From contig NZ_CACSHH010000007.1 of NCBI RefSeq assembly GCF_902705545.1, positions 1-37,577 on the forward strand: a stretch of 37,577 nucleotides of DNA. The letters are read 5' to 3'. Below, in pieces: positions 24,164-32,629 of this stretch. Position 1 is the stretch's first letter, and the number at the start of each line of letters is the position of its first letter. A model generated the notes under the pieces. It did not search any database. It was not told the DNA's origin and worked only from the letters and a program-made list of their open reading frames with translations. This stretch comes from Chlamydia sp. 17-3921. GTDB lineage: Bacteria > Chlamydiota > Chlamydiia > Chlamydiales > Chlamydiaceae. Position numbers and translations under genes: made by a program.

Positions 24164-25121
24164 GACCACACTGAATAAAACATACCTCTGGGGAAGAGAA
24201 AAAGCGTGTTCTTTTCAATCCACCTAAGCCTCTATTAACATAAAGTTGCTTGCCTCCCCCTAGATTAAAGGATCCACGAGCAAAATGAAAGTGTTCTAAT
24301 CCTGAGAGTTTTTCTAAAAATCTTTTTGCTGCCTTAGGCCAAGGAAGAGAAATTTGTGGTCCATGAGCATGCCCTGAGAGAATAAATTCTCCTGGATAGT
24401 TCATAAGCGCGGGTACTGTGTCTGGGTTATGAGAGAGGATGAGTCCTGGCAATGTTGGATTATAGTGAGCAAAAGCTTCTTCTGGACGAAATTGCTTAGC
24501 AAATAAATCCCCAAGGCCGACGATATTGAGTTTGTCTGAGATGAAATGGCAGGAATTATGTAACAGAGTTAGAGGGGTATTTTTTAATAAAGTGAGTAAT
24601 TCATTGTTTGGTTTTTGAGGAGTGTGATCTGGAGCATAACGGTAGTGTGGGGAAGAGAAAAAAGCTCGTACAATAGAAACTACCGCTCGTTTTAAAGGTT
24701 GGCTATTTTCTGGTAAAATAACGGTGATCTCACTTTTACAGTTTCGTGATACGTAAGCTTCGTAATCATGATTGCCGAGGATAGCGAAGGTTCCTAGAGG
24801 GGCTTCTAAGGTGTTTAGGAAATCTTCTAGGCGGCCACTTTCTTCGAGACGAGCACGACATAAAAGATCTCCACAGAAGACTATAAGGTCGGGAGAAAAA
24901 TTCTTAATAGTAACAGAAATTTTGTTTAAAAATTTCTGAGGAAGATTTCTGTGAAAATGAAGATCAGAAATTTGTGCTATTCGTAGACCATAAAGATGGG
25001 AAAACTTTTTAGGGAGTTTCCATGTTATATAAGATGAGGTCAAGCGATTAGGCTCTATAAAAGAAGCCCAAGAATACACACATACAGAAGCTATTGCAGT
25101 TAAAGAAAATGGAATTAGCAC
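24156..25121 (-). CDS. lpxG: UDP-2,3-diacylglucosamine hydrolase LpxG (metallophosphoesterase)
   Basis: A 321-aa protein with an N-terminal membrane anchor (about 3-21) and a calcineurin-type metallophosphoesterase domain: ISDLHF (D53, H55), CGDLL (D85), LGNHDY (N117-H118-D119), LSHNPD and SGHAHGPQ. The sequence class is YaeI-like. C. trachomatis CT461, in the same position before ispD, was shown to be LpxG, the lipid A pathway step that converts UDP-2,3-diacyl-glucosamine to lipid X. That assignment is established knowledge transferred by synteny and motifs. It is first in an lpxG-ispD-truA unit. Confidence 0.88.
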   Translation of the reverse strand: MLIPFSLTAIASVCVYSWASFIEPNRLTSSYITWKLPKKFSHLYGLRIAQISDLHFHRNLPQKFLNKISVTIKNFSPDLIVFCGDLLCRARLEESGRLEDFLNTLEAPLGTFAILGNHDYEAYVSRNCKSEITVILPENSQPLKRAVVSIVRAFFSSPHYRYAPDHTPQKPNNELLTLLKNTPLTLLHNSCHFISDKLNIVGLGDLFAKQFRPEEAFAHYNPTLPGLILSHNPDTVPALMNYPGEFILSGHAHGPQISLPWPKAAKRFLEKLSGLEHFHFARGSFNLGGGKQLYVNRGLGGLKRTRFFSSPEVCFIQCGHD

Positions 25122-25143
25122 GACATTTACCGTTAGGGATAAT

Positions 25144-25168
25144 TTCCCTGCCTATTAAAGGCAGGGAA
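25144..25168 (-). terminator. Hairpin between the SWIB gene and lpxG
   Basis: A perfect 9-bp stem, 25144-25152 with 25160-25168, has a seven-base loop and lies 41 bases after the SWIB stop codon. Neither side has a long T run, so it may be a weak terminator or a processing/stability element ahead of lpxG rather than a classic intrinsic terminator. Confidence 0.5.
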
Positions 25169-25209
25169 CACGTAAGAGTAACAGCTCTTATCTCTAAACT
25201 TTATAGCGT

Positions 25210-25473
25210 TTATTTTACTATATGTGCAGAGATATGTTTTGTCATTTGAAACATGTCAATAGCATCGGCTGTACCAAAAATTTTGGCAAGATTGCTATCG
25301 GGGATGATATTTCTCTTATTTTTAGGGTCTTGAAGACCATTTTTTTTGATGTACTCCCAGACTTTTTTGACGACTTCAGTTCTGGGCATAGGTCCCTCGC
25401 CAACTATAACTGCTAAATCTGAGGTAATGTTCACAGGTTGCATAAAAGCAGAGTTTTTGTTTTTTTGACTCAT
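25210..25473 (-). CDS. Stand-alone SWIB domain protein
   Basis: An 87-aa protein that is almost entirely a SWIB/MDM2 domain (PMPRTEVVKKVWEYIKKNGL, NIIPDSNLAKIFG, then MFQMTKHISAHI), with a short basic N-terminus. SWIB domains are otherwise mainly eukaryotic chromatin components. Chlamydiae carry this small one and also a topoisomerase I-SWIB fusion elsewhere. A chromatin-condensation role in the elementary body has been proposed (family knowledge; not shown here). AGGAG precedes the ATG. It is divergent from prfB across a 233-base AT-rich gap. Confidence 0.92.
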   Translation of the reverse strand: MSQKNKNSAFMQPVNITSDLAVIVGEGPMPRTEVVKKVWEYIKKNGLQDPKNKRNIIPDSNLAKIFGTADAIDMFQMTKHISAHIVK

Positions 25474-25706
25474 TGGTTACTCCTAGTAAAGGTGGTAAGA
25501 AGAGACCCTAGCTCTTCATCGCAACTTTTTTATCTTTCGAAGAGGTTTCTCGTCAAAGTAAAAAAGTAGAATTCGTTTTCGGTATATTTTTTAAGGAAAA
25601 AAACTTTTAAGAATAATTTAAAATAAAGGAAGAGTTTTAGTCGTACAATTGACTTTATAGGTTCTTCTTTTTTAAACTTCTGAAATTTGTTAATTTTAGG
25701 TTTGTC

Positions 25707-26814
25707 ATGAAGGAGAATTTAGATAAACGTTTAGAAACTCTTATCGCAGGATTCGCTTTGGCAGGGAGGTCTCTTTGACCTTGAAGGAAAAGAAAACACC
25801 CTTCAGTTATTAGAAGAACAGAGCTTGCAAGAAAATTTCTGGCAAGACGTCGCTACAGCAGGAAAAATTTCTGAACAAATAGCAGCTTTGAAAAAACAAA
25901 TTAGTGATTATTACGAATTAAAGAGTAAATTAGATGATATTACTTTCTTTTTAAATGATCGTGAAGCTTGTGAAGATCCTGTAATTTGTCAGGAATTAGA
26001 AAAAGTATTTCTTCTTTGTGAAGAAAGGCTTGCTGTTTGGGAAACTCAAAGGTTGCTTTCTGGAGAGGTCGATAAAAATTCTTGTTTCCTTACAATTAAT
26101 GCTGGAGCTGGAGGAACAGAATCTTGTGATTGGGTAGACATGCTCTTTCGAATGTATTCTCGTTGGGCTGCAAAACACTTGTGGAAATCTGAAGTTATCG
26201 ATCGTCTTGATGGGGATGTTACTGGTATAAAGCATATCACTATAAAGCTTTCTGGAGAATATGCTTATGGCTATGCAAAAGCAGAGCGTGGTGTACATCG
26301 ATTGGTCCGAATTTCTCCTTTTGACAGTAATGCCAAGCGTCATACAAGTTTTGCTTCTGTAGATGTTTTCCCTGAAGTTGATGATCAAATTAATATAGAA
26401 ATTCGACCAAACGATTTACGTATAGACACTTTTCGTTCTTCAGGTGCTGGAGGACAACATGTGAATGTTACGGAGTCCGCAGTGCGAATTACTCATATCC
26501 CAACTGGTGTTGTAGTGTCTTGTCAAAATGAGCGAAGCCAAATCCAAAATAGAGAAAGTTGCATGAAGATGTTGCGAGCGAAACTTTATCAACAAGTTCT
26601 TCAGAAACGTTTAGAACGACGTATTCTTGAAAGAAAAGATAAAAAAGAAATTGCTTGGGGATCACAAATTCGTAATTATATTTTTCAGCCCTATACCCTT
26701 GTTAAAGACATTCGCACAGGATACGAAGTTGGAAATATTCAAGCTATGATGGACGGAGAACTTTTGGATGGGTTTATCAAAGCTTACCTCGCAGAATATG
26801 GAGAAACCCTATGA
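25707..26814 (+). CDS. prfB: Peptide chain release factor 2, programmed +1 frameshift
   Basis: The full protein is about 368 aa from two frames. Codons 1-23 run from ATG 25707 to an in-frame TGA at 25776-25778. Decoding continues in the +1 frame from GAC at 25777, giving the normal RF2 N-terminal helix ([17 protein letters not shown]). The stop-codon recognition tripeptide SPF is at 203-205 and the hydrolysis motif GGQ at 248-250, the usual RF2 positions. The shift site is preceded by a Shine-Dalgarno-like GGGAGG. RF2 reads UGA and UAA, so low RF2 promotes shifting and its own synthesis. The stop overlaps the GNAT start by four bases. Confidence 0.97.
25763..25779 (+). promoter_or_regulatory. 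RF2 autoregulatory +1 frameshift site
   Basis: It contains the internal Shine-Dalgarno-like AGGGAGG (25763-25769), three bases (TCT), then CTT-TGA-C (25773-25779). This is the same arrangement and spacing as the classical prfB frameshift signal. Pausing at UGA lets the CUU tRNA slip to UUU, skipping one base. Confidence 0.96.
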
Positions 26815-27326
26815 CAGATAACACTCAACACACTGGTATTCCGGGATTAGAGATACGCTTTACCCTTCCTGCTGATGGTGCTTACATGCAGCTCTGGCTG
26901 AATGATCCTAAAATTCTTCGAGGATTTCCTTTAAAAACGGAAGCAGAAATCCGAGATTCCGTGAATTTTTGGGTGAGCTTTTATCGTTATCATAGTAGTT
27001 TGACAGCTACGTATTACGGAGAGGTTGCTGGTGTTGCAACTTTGATTCTTAATCCCTATATTAAAGTATCTCATCATGCTTTGATTTCTATAATTGTTGG
27101 AGAACCTTATCGTAATAAAGGGATTGGTACAGCTTTATTAAATAATTTATGCCACCTTGCAAAAAATCGGTTTAATTTAGAAGTTCTTTATTTAGAAGTG
27201 TATGAGGAAAATCCTGCAATTTCCTTGTACGAACGTTTTGGTTTTTCTGAAGTAGGACGACAAAAACGCTTTTACAAAGATGAGATAGGCTATCTTGCAA
27301 AGATCACTATGGAAAAAAATTTATAA
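26811..27326 (+). CDS. GNAT-family N-acetyltransferase
   Basis: A 171-aa GNAT-fold protein. The acetyl-CoA-binding motif A is [17 protein letters not shown] (R/Q-x-x-G-x-G/A form, at RNKGIG). It is preceded by strand [10 protein letters not shown] and followed by the [31 protein letters not shown] end typical of RimI/YjcK-like enzymes. The likely substrate is a protein N-terminus or small amine, but this cannot be told from sequence. Its ATG overlaps the prfB stop by four bases. Coupling to a release factor is suggestive but not proof of a translation role. Confidence 0.85.
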   Translation: MTDNTQHTGIPGLEIRFTLPADGAYMQLWLNDPKILRGFPLKTEAEIRDSVNFWVSFYRYHSSLTATYYGEVAGVATLILNPYIKVSHHALISIIVGEPYRNKGIGTALLNNLCHLAKNRFNLEVLYLEVYEENPAISLYERFGFSEVGRQKRFYKDEIGYLAKITMEKNL

Positions 27327-27369
27327 ATGTAAAATATCGTGATTTTTTGATGACACTTCCTTAAGTGCT

Positions 27370-27882
27370 ATGTCTTTCCTTAAACTTCTATATAAGTATT
27401 TTTCTCGATTTGTTTCTCATCATTCTATGACTACGACTTCTTGCTCTAAAAGACGATTGTTAAAAACTAGTGTTTCTATCGATTTTTCTCTCGGAGATGT
27501 GTATGATTTACAAGAGATTTATAAAGATATCAATCATCGGTTATTTCAAGATTCTTTGAATCTTCGTATAGGCTGGTTCGGTAGAGATTTTTCTGGACGA
27601 GCAAGAAGAGTGGTTTTAGGATCTTTTCATGAGGAAGAGCAATTAATACGGATTCATCGATCTTTAGATCGTATAGAAATTCCGCAATTTTTTATAGAAT
27701 ACCTTGTTTATCACGAAATGGTGCATAGCGTTATTCCTAAAGAATATTCTATATCAGGGCGTACCATTTTTCATGGGAAAAAATTTAAAGAATATGAGAA
27801 ACGTTTTCCTTTATACGAGCGTGCTGTAGCTTGGGAAAAGGCTCATATTAATGTATTATTGCGAGCGGAGAAAAATAGGTAA
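27370..27882 (+). CDS. SprT-like putative zinc metalloprotein
   Basis: A 170-aa protein. The N-terminus (about 1-50) is basic. The SprT-like core starts [19 protein letters not shown] and has the zinc-site motif VYHEMVH (H-E-x-x-H) with a downstream [13 protein letters not shown] that can supply the third ligand. SprT/Spartan domains are zinc-dependent peptidases or zinc-binding proteins. The C-terminal Cys-rich ribbon of some SprT proteins is absent. It lies 43 bases after the GNAT gene and 5 bases before yebC, so it is probably in the same transcription unit. An alternative start at residue 20 is possible. Confidence 0.75.
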   Translation: MSFLKLLYKYFSRFVSHHSMTTTSCSKRRLLKTSVSIDFSLGDVYDLQEIYKDINHRLFQDSLNLRIGWFGRDFSGRARRVVLGSFHEEEQLIRIHRSLDRIEIPQFFIEYLVYHEMVHSVIPKEYSISGRTIFHGKKFKEYEKRFPLYERAVAWEKAHINVLLRAEKNR

Positions 27883-27887
27883 GATAC

Positions 27888-28604
27888 ATGGCAGGACATA
27901 GCAAATGGGCTAATACAAAGCATCGTAAAGAACGAGCAGATCATAAGAAAGGAAAAATTTTTTCAAGGATTATAAAAGAGCTTATTTCTGCTGTGAAGCT
28001 TGGAGGTCCTGATGTTAAATCTAACGCACGCTTGCGTATGGTTATACAAAAAGCTAAGGATCAGAATATCCCTAATGAAAATATCGAAAGAAATTTAAAA
28101 AAAGCTTCTTCTTCTGAGCAAGCAAATTATGAGGAAGTGACATATGAACTATATGGTTATGGAGGAGTTGGTATTGTTGTCGAAGCTATGACAGACAACA
28201 AGAATCGTACAGCTTCTGAAATGCGTATTGCTGTTAATAAGCGTGGAGGGTCTTTAGTAGAACCAGGAAGTGTTCTTTATACTTTTACTCGTAAGGGTGT
28301 GTGTCATGTTCCCAAGTCTTCCATAGATGAAGAGCTTCTACTCGCAAGGGCTATAGATGCAGGAGCTGAAGATATAGATAATGAAGATGAGGAACATTTT
28401 TTAGTTATTTGCGATCCTACAGAACTTGCTGCTGTAAAAGAGAATCTTCTAGCTCAAGGGGTTCAATGCATTGAAGATAAGTTAATTTATTTACCTTTGC
28501 GTCTTGTTGATTGCAGTGAAGAAAATGGAAAGGCGAATCTCGCTCTTATTGAATGGTTAGAAGAAGTCGATGATGTAGATGAGGTCTATCACAATATGGC
28601 TTAA
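27888..28604 (+). CDS. yebC: YebC/PmpR family protein
   Basis: A 238-aa protein with the characteristic start [27 protein letters not shown], the [19 protein letters not shown] helix, the [23 protein letters not shown] segment and [14 protein letters not shown]. It was long annotated as a transcriptional regulator. More recent work on the family associates it with relief of ribosome stalling at proline stretches, which would suit a cell that makes the poly-proline TarP encoded next door (inference). It ends 20 bases from the convergent tarP stop. Confidence 0.95.
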   Translation: MAGHSKWANTKHRKERADHKKGKIFSRIIKELISAVKLGGPDVKSNARLRMVIQKAKDQNIPNENIERNLKKASSSEQANYEEVTYELYGYGGVGIVVEAMTDNKNRTASEMRIAVNKRGGSLVEPGSVLYTFTRKGVCHVPKSSIDEELLLARAIDAGAEDIDNEDEEHFLVICDPTELAAVKENLLAQGVQCIEDKLIYLPLRLVDCSEENGKANLALIEWLEEVDDVDEVYHNMA

Positions 28605-28623
28605 ACGTTCTTCTTATCAGAAT

Positions 28624-31065
28624 CTACTGTATTTTGTCTAAGGTTGCGGATAGTGAGGTAGCAACTTGTTTTGCTGCAGCAAAAAGTTGTTGTCCTGTTG
28701 TTGTATTGGGGATAGGTTCTGTTAAAGCTGAAGATGGGTTGTCGATTCGTTGTGAAACTCTAGATAAAACGGTGCTTAGAGACGATGCTACTTCTTGTGC
28801 TGCAGAAGTAAGAGACGACCTCACATTAGGATTGTCCGGTTCAGAGAATACCGCTGGTGCTTGAAGACGTAAGCTTCTTGAAGTTGCTTGTGAAGTTTCA
28901 GGCCCACCGACAACGATTCCTGCAGCAATTGGCTGAGGTTGAGATGATGCTGTGCCACTACTTTGAACTACGCGAGCAGCAAGCCGAGCTGGACCAGCTT
29001 GAGGAGCAGCTGTAACGAATCCATCTCCACCAGATTGACCTCGGATAATGCCTCCAAGGGTCACTCCATTTGGAACATATGTTCCATTAGGATAGGTTTC
29101 GTCTAAATGTTTACGTATTTTTTGCAGAAGATCTTTATTATCAACATTACCGCTAGTTTGGCCTATTATATTTGATGCTGTAGAATTTGTGTTTACACGT
29201 CCTCCTCCTCTAGTACCATTAGTTTGGTTTGTTTGAGAAGAACCTCCTGAGCCTGTAGTTCCTCCAGTTGTATTATCAGATTGACCTCGGATAATGCCTC
29301 CAAGGGTCACTCCATTTGGAACATATGTTCCATTAGGATAGGTTTCGTCTAAATGTTTACGTATTTTTTGCAGAAGATTTCTATTATCAACTTGAGAATC
29401 TGTTCCTGTTCCTTTGTTACCACCAGCACCTTGAGCTCCCCCTCCTGAGCTTCCGACGCCACCAGTACCGCTTCCTCCTCCGTCTCCACCTTGTCCTGTT
29501 CCGCCTACAGCACCACCTCTAAGAAGAATGACTGTTGGAATAAAGATACCTTGTTCAGCATTTCTCACTACTGTCCCTAAGTTTTGATTAGCTCCAGAAA
29601 TGTGTTCTCCATCCGCCCCCCAAACAACGCTATTATGTTGTGTTACAGCTTGCAAGACTTGTTTGAGAGTGGCATCTGACATTCCTGTAAAACCTACATT
29701 ACCACTAGTCGCTGGTGGTGGTCCAGGTGGTGGTGGTGGTCCTGGAGGGGGAGGAGGAGCCATGTTATCAACCCCGTTTCCTTCCTCTATAAATACTTGT
29801 TCTTTTTCTATAATTGTACTGCTAGAGGAATCAGTACTTTTCGTACTTGATGTTTCCCAATCATCTCCATCTTCTGTTGTTGTTTGATTTGTTCCTGTTG
29901 TTGTTCCTCCAACAGTGGTTGTTGTTCCTCCAACTGAAACCGTAGTTGAGATGCCTCCAAGATTAACATTAACAACAGGGGCTGCATAAGGAGGCCAGCC
30001 TCCTATAGGAGAAGGGCCTTGGCCAGAGCTTTCTCCCGTTCTCGAGGTTTCTCGATCGAGGGCAAATTCTGGTTTAGGTGTTGTTTTCCAGTTAATACCT
30101 TGAAGTCCTCCAACGTCATCCCATATAGGACCGGTTTCAACTTTTGCTCCTCTACGCCATGTGGATGGAGTATAGCCAAAACTTGCTTCCTTGGCATTCC
30201 ATGGTCCGTAAAGAACTGCAGTTTTAAACTTCATACTCAGCATAAGATGGCTGTAAGTTCCTGGCACTCCTGCACGATCTGTCATTTTTGGCTGAATATT
30301 ATTTTCCCAGTCATTGTGCATAGTTTCATGTGCAACACAAAATTTTGCTACACACATTTCAAGATCTGCAGGTTTAGTGATGTTTTCTCCAGTTTTTGCA
30401 TTAGTGGCTTTTATAGATTCTGCAGTATTCCAATCTCCATTACGAACAAAGATAAAGCTACTTCTTGCTTCATCTATGAAGACAAAGTGTCCTCCCTTAG
30501 TTTGCATGCGTTGTTGTACAGCAGGGGTTTTTAGGAAGCTAATAATAGAAGCTTTACTTGAAGGATCGTATGGGGGAATCGTACTGTCAGGAAGACCTCC
30601 AGGGCCCTCTGCTCCTAAAGTTCCTGCAGATCTTTCTGTACCTTGTAGATCTGAGAGATCACCTAAATCAAGTTGACTGGAAGTTCCTGTGGTACTACCA
30701 ACGTCATCATCAGAACCAAGGATACTTGAAGAATCGGCTTCTTCAGAAGTTGTTGAGGATGGACGTAGTCTTTGCATTCCTAATGTATGAGATGATGCAG
30801 CTGTAGCTCCTGCTTGACCTGTAGTAGGAGGGAATATAGAGAAACTTCGTTCTGGAGCAAAGCTTACTGCTGCAGGATCTTGACTTGCAATATTAGAGAT
30901 GGATTTATCAGCTACTGTTTGGGCAGTTTGTGCTGTGGCTCCTGCTTGACCTGTAGAAGTTGTTGTAACAGAGTGTTCTCCTAATCCTCCAACTATCGTT
31001 GTCGTTGTCGTTGTCCCTGTCTGGGTAACTTGAGTTGTTGTTGTCGGATTAATAGGAGATGTCAT
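28624..31065 (-). CDS. tarP: Translocated actin-recruiting phosphoprotein TarP
   Basis: An 813-aa type III effector injected at entry to nucleate host actin. The N-terminus (about 1-150) is Thr/Ser/Gly-rich, as expected for secretion and chaperone binding. A conserved middle domain is at about 165-330. A poly-proline track (PPPPPGPPPPPGPPP) is near 436-452, and two near-identical actin-binding (WH2-like) units LLQKIRKHLDETYPNG lie at about 559-597 and 641-679. Two C-terminal helices match the vinculin-binding pattern L-x-x-AA-x-x-VA-x-x-L: 752-770 and 794-812. The tyrosine-rich repeats phosphorylated in C. trachomatis are absent. A candidate LD motif is at 132-140. No Shine-Dalgarno is visible before the ATG. 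It lies between yebC and murA as in other chlamydiae. Confidence 0.94.
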   Translation of the reverse strand: MTSPINPTTTTQVTQTGTTTTTTIVGGLGEHSVTTTSTGQAGATAQTAQTVADKSISNIASQDPAAVSFAPERSFSIFPPTTGQAGATAASSHTLGMQRLRPSSTTSEEADSSSILGSDDDVGSTTGTSSQLDLGDLSDLQGTERSAGTLGAEGPGGLPDSTIPPYDPSSKASIISFLKTPAVQQRMQTKGGHFVFIDEARSSFIFVRNGDWNTAESIKATNAKTGENITKPADLEMCVAKFCVAHETMHNDWENNIQPKMTDRAGVPGTYSHLMLSMKFKTAVLYGPWNAKEASFGYTPSTWRRGAKVETGPIWDDVGGLQGINWKTTPKPEFALDRETSRTGESSGQGPSPIGGWPPYAAPVVNVNLGGISTTVSVGGTTTTVGGTTTGTNQTTTEDGDDWETSSTKSTDSSSSTIIEKEQVFIEEGNGVDNMAPPPPPGPPPPPGPPPATSGNVGFTGMSDATLKQVLQAVTQHNSVVWGADGEHISGANQNLGTVVRNAEQGIFIPTVILLRGGAVGGTGQGGDGGGSGTGGVGSSGGGAQGAGGNKGTGTDSQVDNRNLLQKIRKHLDETYPNGTYVPNGVTLGGIIRGQSDNTTGGTTGSGGSSQTNQTNGTRGGGRVNTNSTASNIIGQTSGNVDNKDLLQKIRKHLDETYPNGTYVPNGVTLGGIIRGQSGGDGFVTAAPQAGPARLAARVVQSSGTASSQPQPIAAGIVVGGPETSQATSRSLRLQAPAVFSEPDNPNVRSSLTSAAQEVASSLSTVLSRVSQRIDNPSSALTEPIPNTTTGQQLFAAAKQVATSLSATLDKIQ
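29031..29145. repeat. TarP actin-binding unit repeat, copy 1 (C-terminal)
   Basis: About 115 bases are nearly identical (two mismatches, at the high-coordinate end) to 29277-29391, offset by 246 bases. It encodes TarP residues about 641-679. Confidence 0.95.
29277..29391. repeat. TarP actin-binding unit repeat, copy 2 (N-terminal)
   Basis: The second copy of the 115-base repeat, encoding TarP residues about 559-597. The first 102 bases are identical to the other copy. Confidence 0.95.
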
Positions 31066-31115
31066 AGTTTTTAAGAGAAATAAAAATAATTTATTTTGTA
31101 ATTAGATTTTAAAAC

Positions 31116-31157
31116 ATAAAGTTTATATTTCTCTTTATAAAGTTTATATTTCTCTTT
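31116..31157. repeat. Perfect 21-bp tandem duplication upstream of tarP
   Basis: Two abutting identical 21-base units, 31116-31136 and 31137-31157 (ATAAAGTTTATATTTCTCTT plus T), lie in the 217-base gap between divergent tarP and murA. They are 50-90 bases before the tarP start, so within its likely promoter region. It may be a variable tandem repeat. Confidence 0.9.
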
Positions 31158-31282
31158 ATTTTGATTTGTTTTTTAGTTGTTATTACATTTAGTGTTTTAG
31201 AATTAGAAAAGTTTGCTTGGAAATTAACCTTTAAGAGCGTTAACGTTTCTTTAAAGATATTGCGAATAGTAGAGGTGGTGAG

Positions 31283-32629
31283 ATGCAAGTTGCTGAGGTT
31301 TTCGGAGGAAATTCTCTGAATGGAGAAGTGAGAATTGCAGGAGCTAAAAATGCTACAACAAAGTTACTTGTGGCTTCTTTACTTTCGACACAGAAAAGTA
31401 TCTTACGTAATATCCCCGATATTGGTGATGTTCGTTTAACCGTAAACCTTTGTAAGTCATTGGGATCACAAGTGTCTTGGGATAAAGATGCTGAAATTAT
31501 AGAAATTCAAACTCCTAAGATACATTTATCAAGGGTATCTTCAACTTTTTCTCACATAAATAGAATCCCAATATTATTATTCGGGGCTTTGTTAACCCGA
31601 TGTCCTGAAGGTATTCATGTCCCAATATTAGGAGGAGATGCTATAGGAGCTCGAGCTCTAAACTTCCATTTAGAAGGGTTACAACAGCTTGGTGCTGAAG
31701 TTTCTTTAGATGCGGATGGATATTATGCTCGAGCTCCTCATGGCCTTATTGGGGCCTACATAAATCTTCCCTATCCTTCTGTTGGAGCTACAGAGAACTT
31801 AATATTAGCATCTGCGTGTGCTAAGGGAAGGACTATTATAAAAAATGCCGCATTGGAAGTAGAAATTTTAGATCTCATATTATTCCTACAAAAAGCTGGA
31901 GTAGAAATTACAACGGATAACGATCGTACTCTTGAAATCTTTGGTGCTGAAGAGTTTCATAATGTAGATCACACTGTGATATCAGATAAAATAGAAGCAG
32001 CTTCTTTTGGTATGGCAGCAGTGTTGACAGGAGGCAGAGTCTTTGTTAAAAATGCAAAACAAGATCTTATGATTCCATTCCTTAAAACTTTACGTTCTAT
32101 AGGGGGAGGATTTACTGTTTCCGACACGGGAATAGAATTCTTTCAAGAGCGTTCTTTAAAAGGAGGTGTGGTTTTAGAGACAGATGTTCACCCTGGATTT
32201 TTAACTGATTGGCAGCAGCCTTTTGCTGTTTTACTTTCACAAGCTGAAGGATCTTCTGTGATTCATGAAACAGTTCATGAGAATCGTTTGGAATATTTGA
32301 AAGGCCTTCAGCAAATGGGAGCAAACTGCCAGCTTTTCCATCAATGCCTAAGCTCTAAAGCATGTCGCTATACTACAGGTAACTATCCTCATAGTGCGGT
32401 AATTCATGGAGCGACTCCTTTAAGAGCTTCTCACCTAGTCATTCCTGATTTACGGGCGGGTTTTGCTTATATTATGGCTGCCTTGATCGTAGAGAGAGGA
32501 GTTTCTCTCATAGAGAATGTTCATCTATTAGATCGGGGTTATTATAATTGGGTAGAAAAATTACAGAGCTTGGGAGCAAAATTTCGTTTATTTTCTACAG
32601 AATCTGTAGGTGCGTGTCATAAATACTGA
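31283..32629 (+). CDS. murA: UDP-N-acetylglucosamine 1-carboxyvinyltransferase, Asp-variant active site
   Basis: A 448-aa enzyme for the first committed step of peptidoglycan synthesis. The start is supported by GAGGTGGTG before the ATG. Family motifs are [17 protein letters not shown] with the substrate-binding Lys, the mobile active-site loop [16 protein letters not shown] and [13 protein letters not shown] near the C-terminus. The loop residue that is Cys115 in E. coli is Asp here (D119). The same change is known in C. trachomatis MurA and gives intrinsic fosfomycin resistance (established knowledge). The 3' end overlaps argS by 13 bases in a tail-to-tail arrangement. Confidence 0.95.
   Translation: MQVAEVFGGNSLNGEVRIAGAKNATTKLLVASLLSTQKSILRNIPDIGDVRLTVNLCKSLGSQVSWDKDAEIIEIQTPKIHLSRVSSTFSHINRIPILLFGALLTRCPEGIHVPILGGDAIGARALNFHLEGLQQLGAEVSLDADGYYARAPHGLIGAYINLPYPSVGATENLILASACAKGRTIIKNAALEVEILDLILFLQKAGVEITTDNDRTLEIFGAEEFHNVDHTVISDKIEAASFGMAAVLTGGRVFVKNAKQDLMIPFLKTLRSIGGGFTVSDTGIEFFQERSLKGGVVLETDVHPGFLTDWQQPFAVLLSQAEGSSVIHETVHENRLEYLKGLQQMGANCQLFHQCLSSKACRYTTGNYPHSAVIHGATPLRASHLVIPDLRAGFAYIMAALIVERGVSLIENVHLLDRGYYNWVEKLQSLGAKFRLFSTESVGACHKY

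Noticed and set aside
25996..26388. 130-aa ORF antisense to prfB
   Set aside because: It lies fully inside the conserved RF2 core and shows no recognisable domain or ribosome-binding site.
29600..29887. Long Gly/Pro-rich ORFs antisense to tarP, also at 30019-30676
   Set aside because: They mirror the repetitive Pro/Gly codons of TarP on the other strand, lack ribosome-binding sites and have no protein-like composition.
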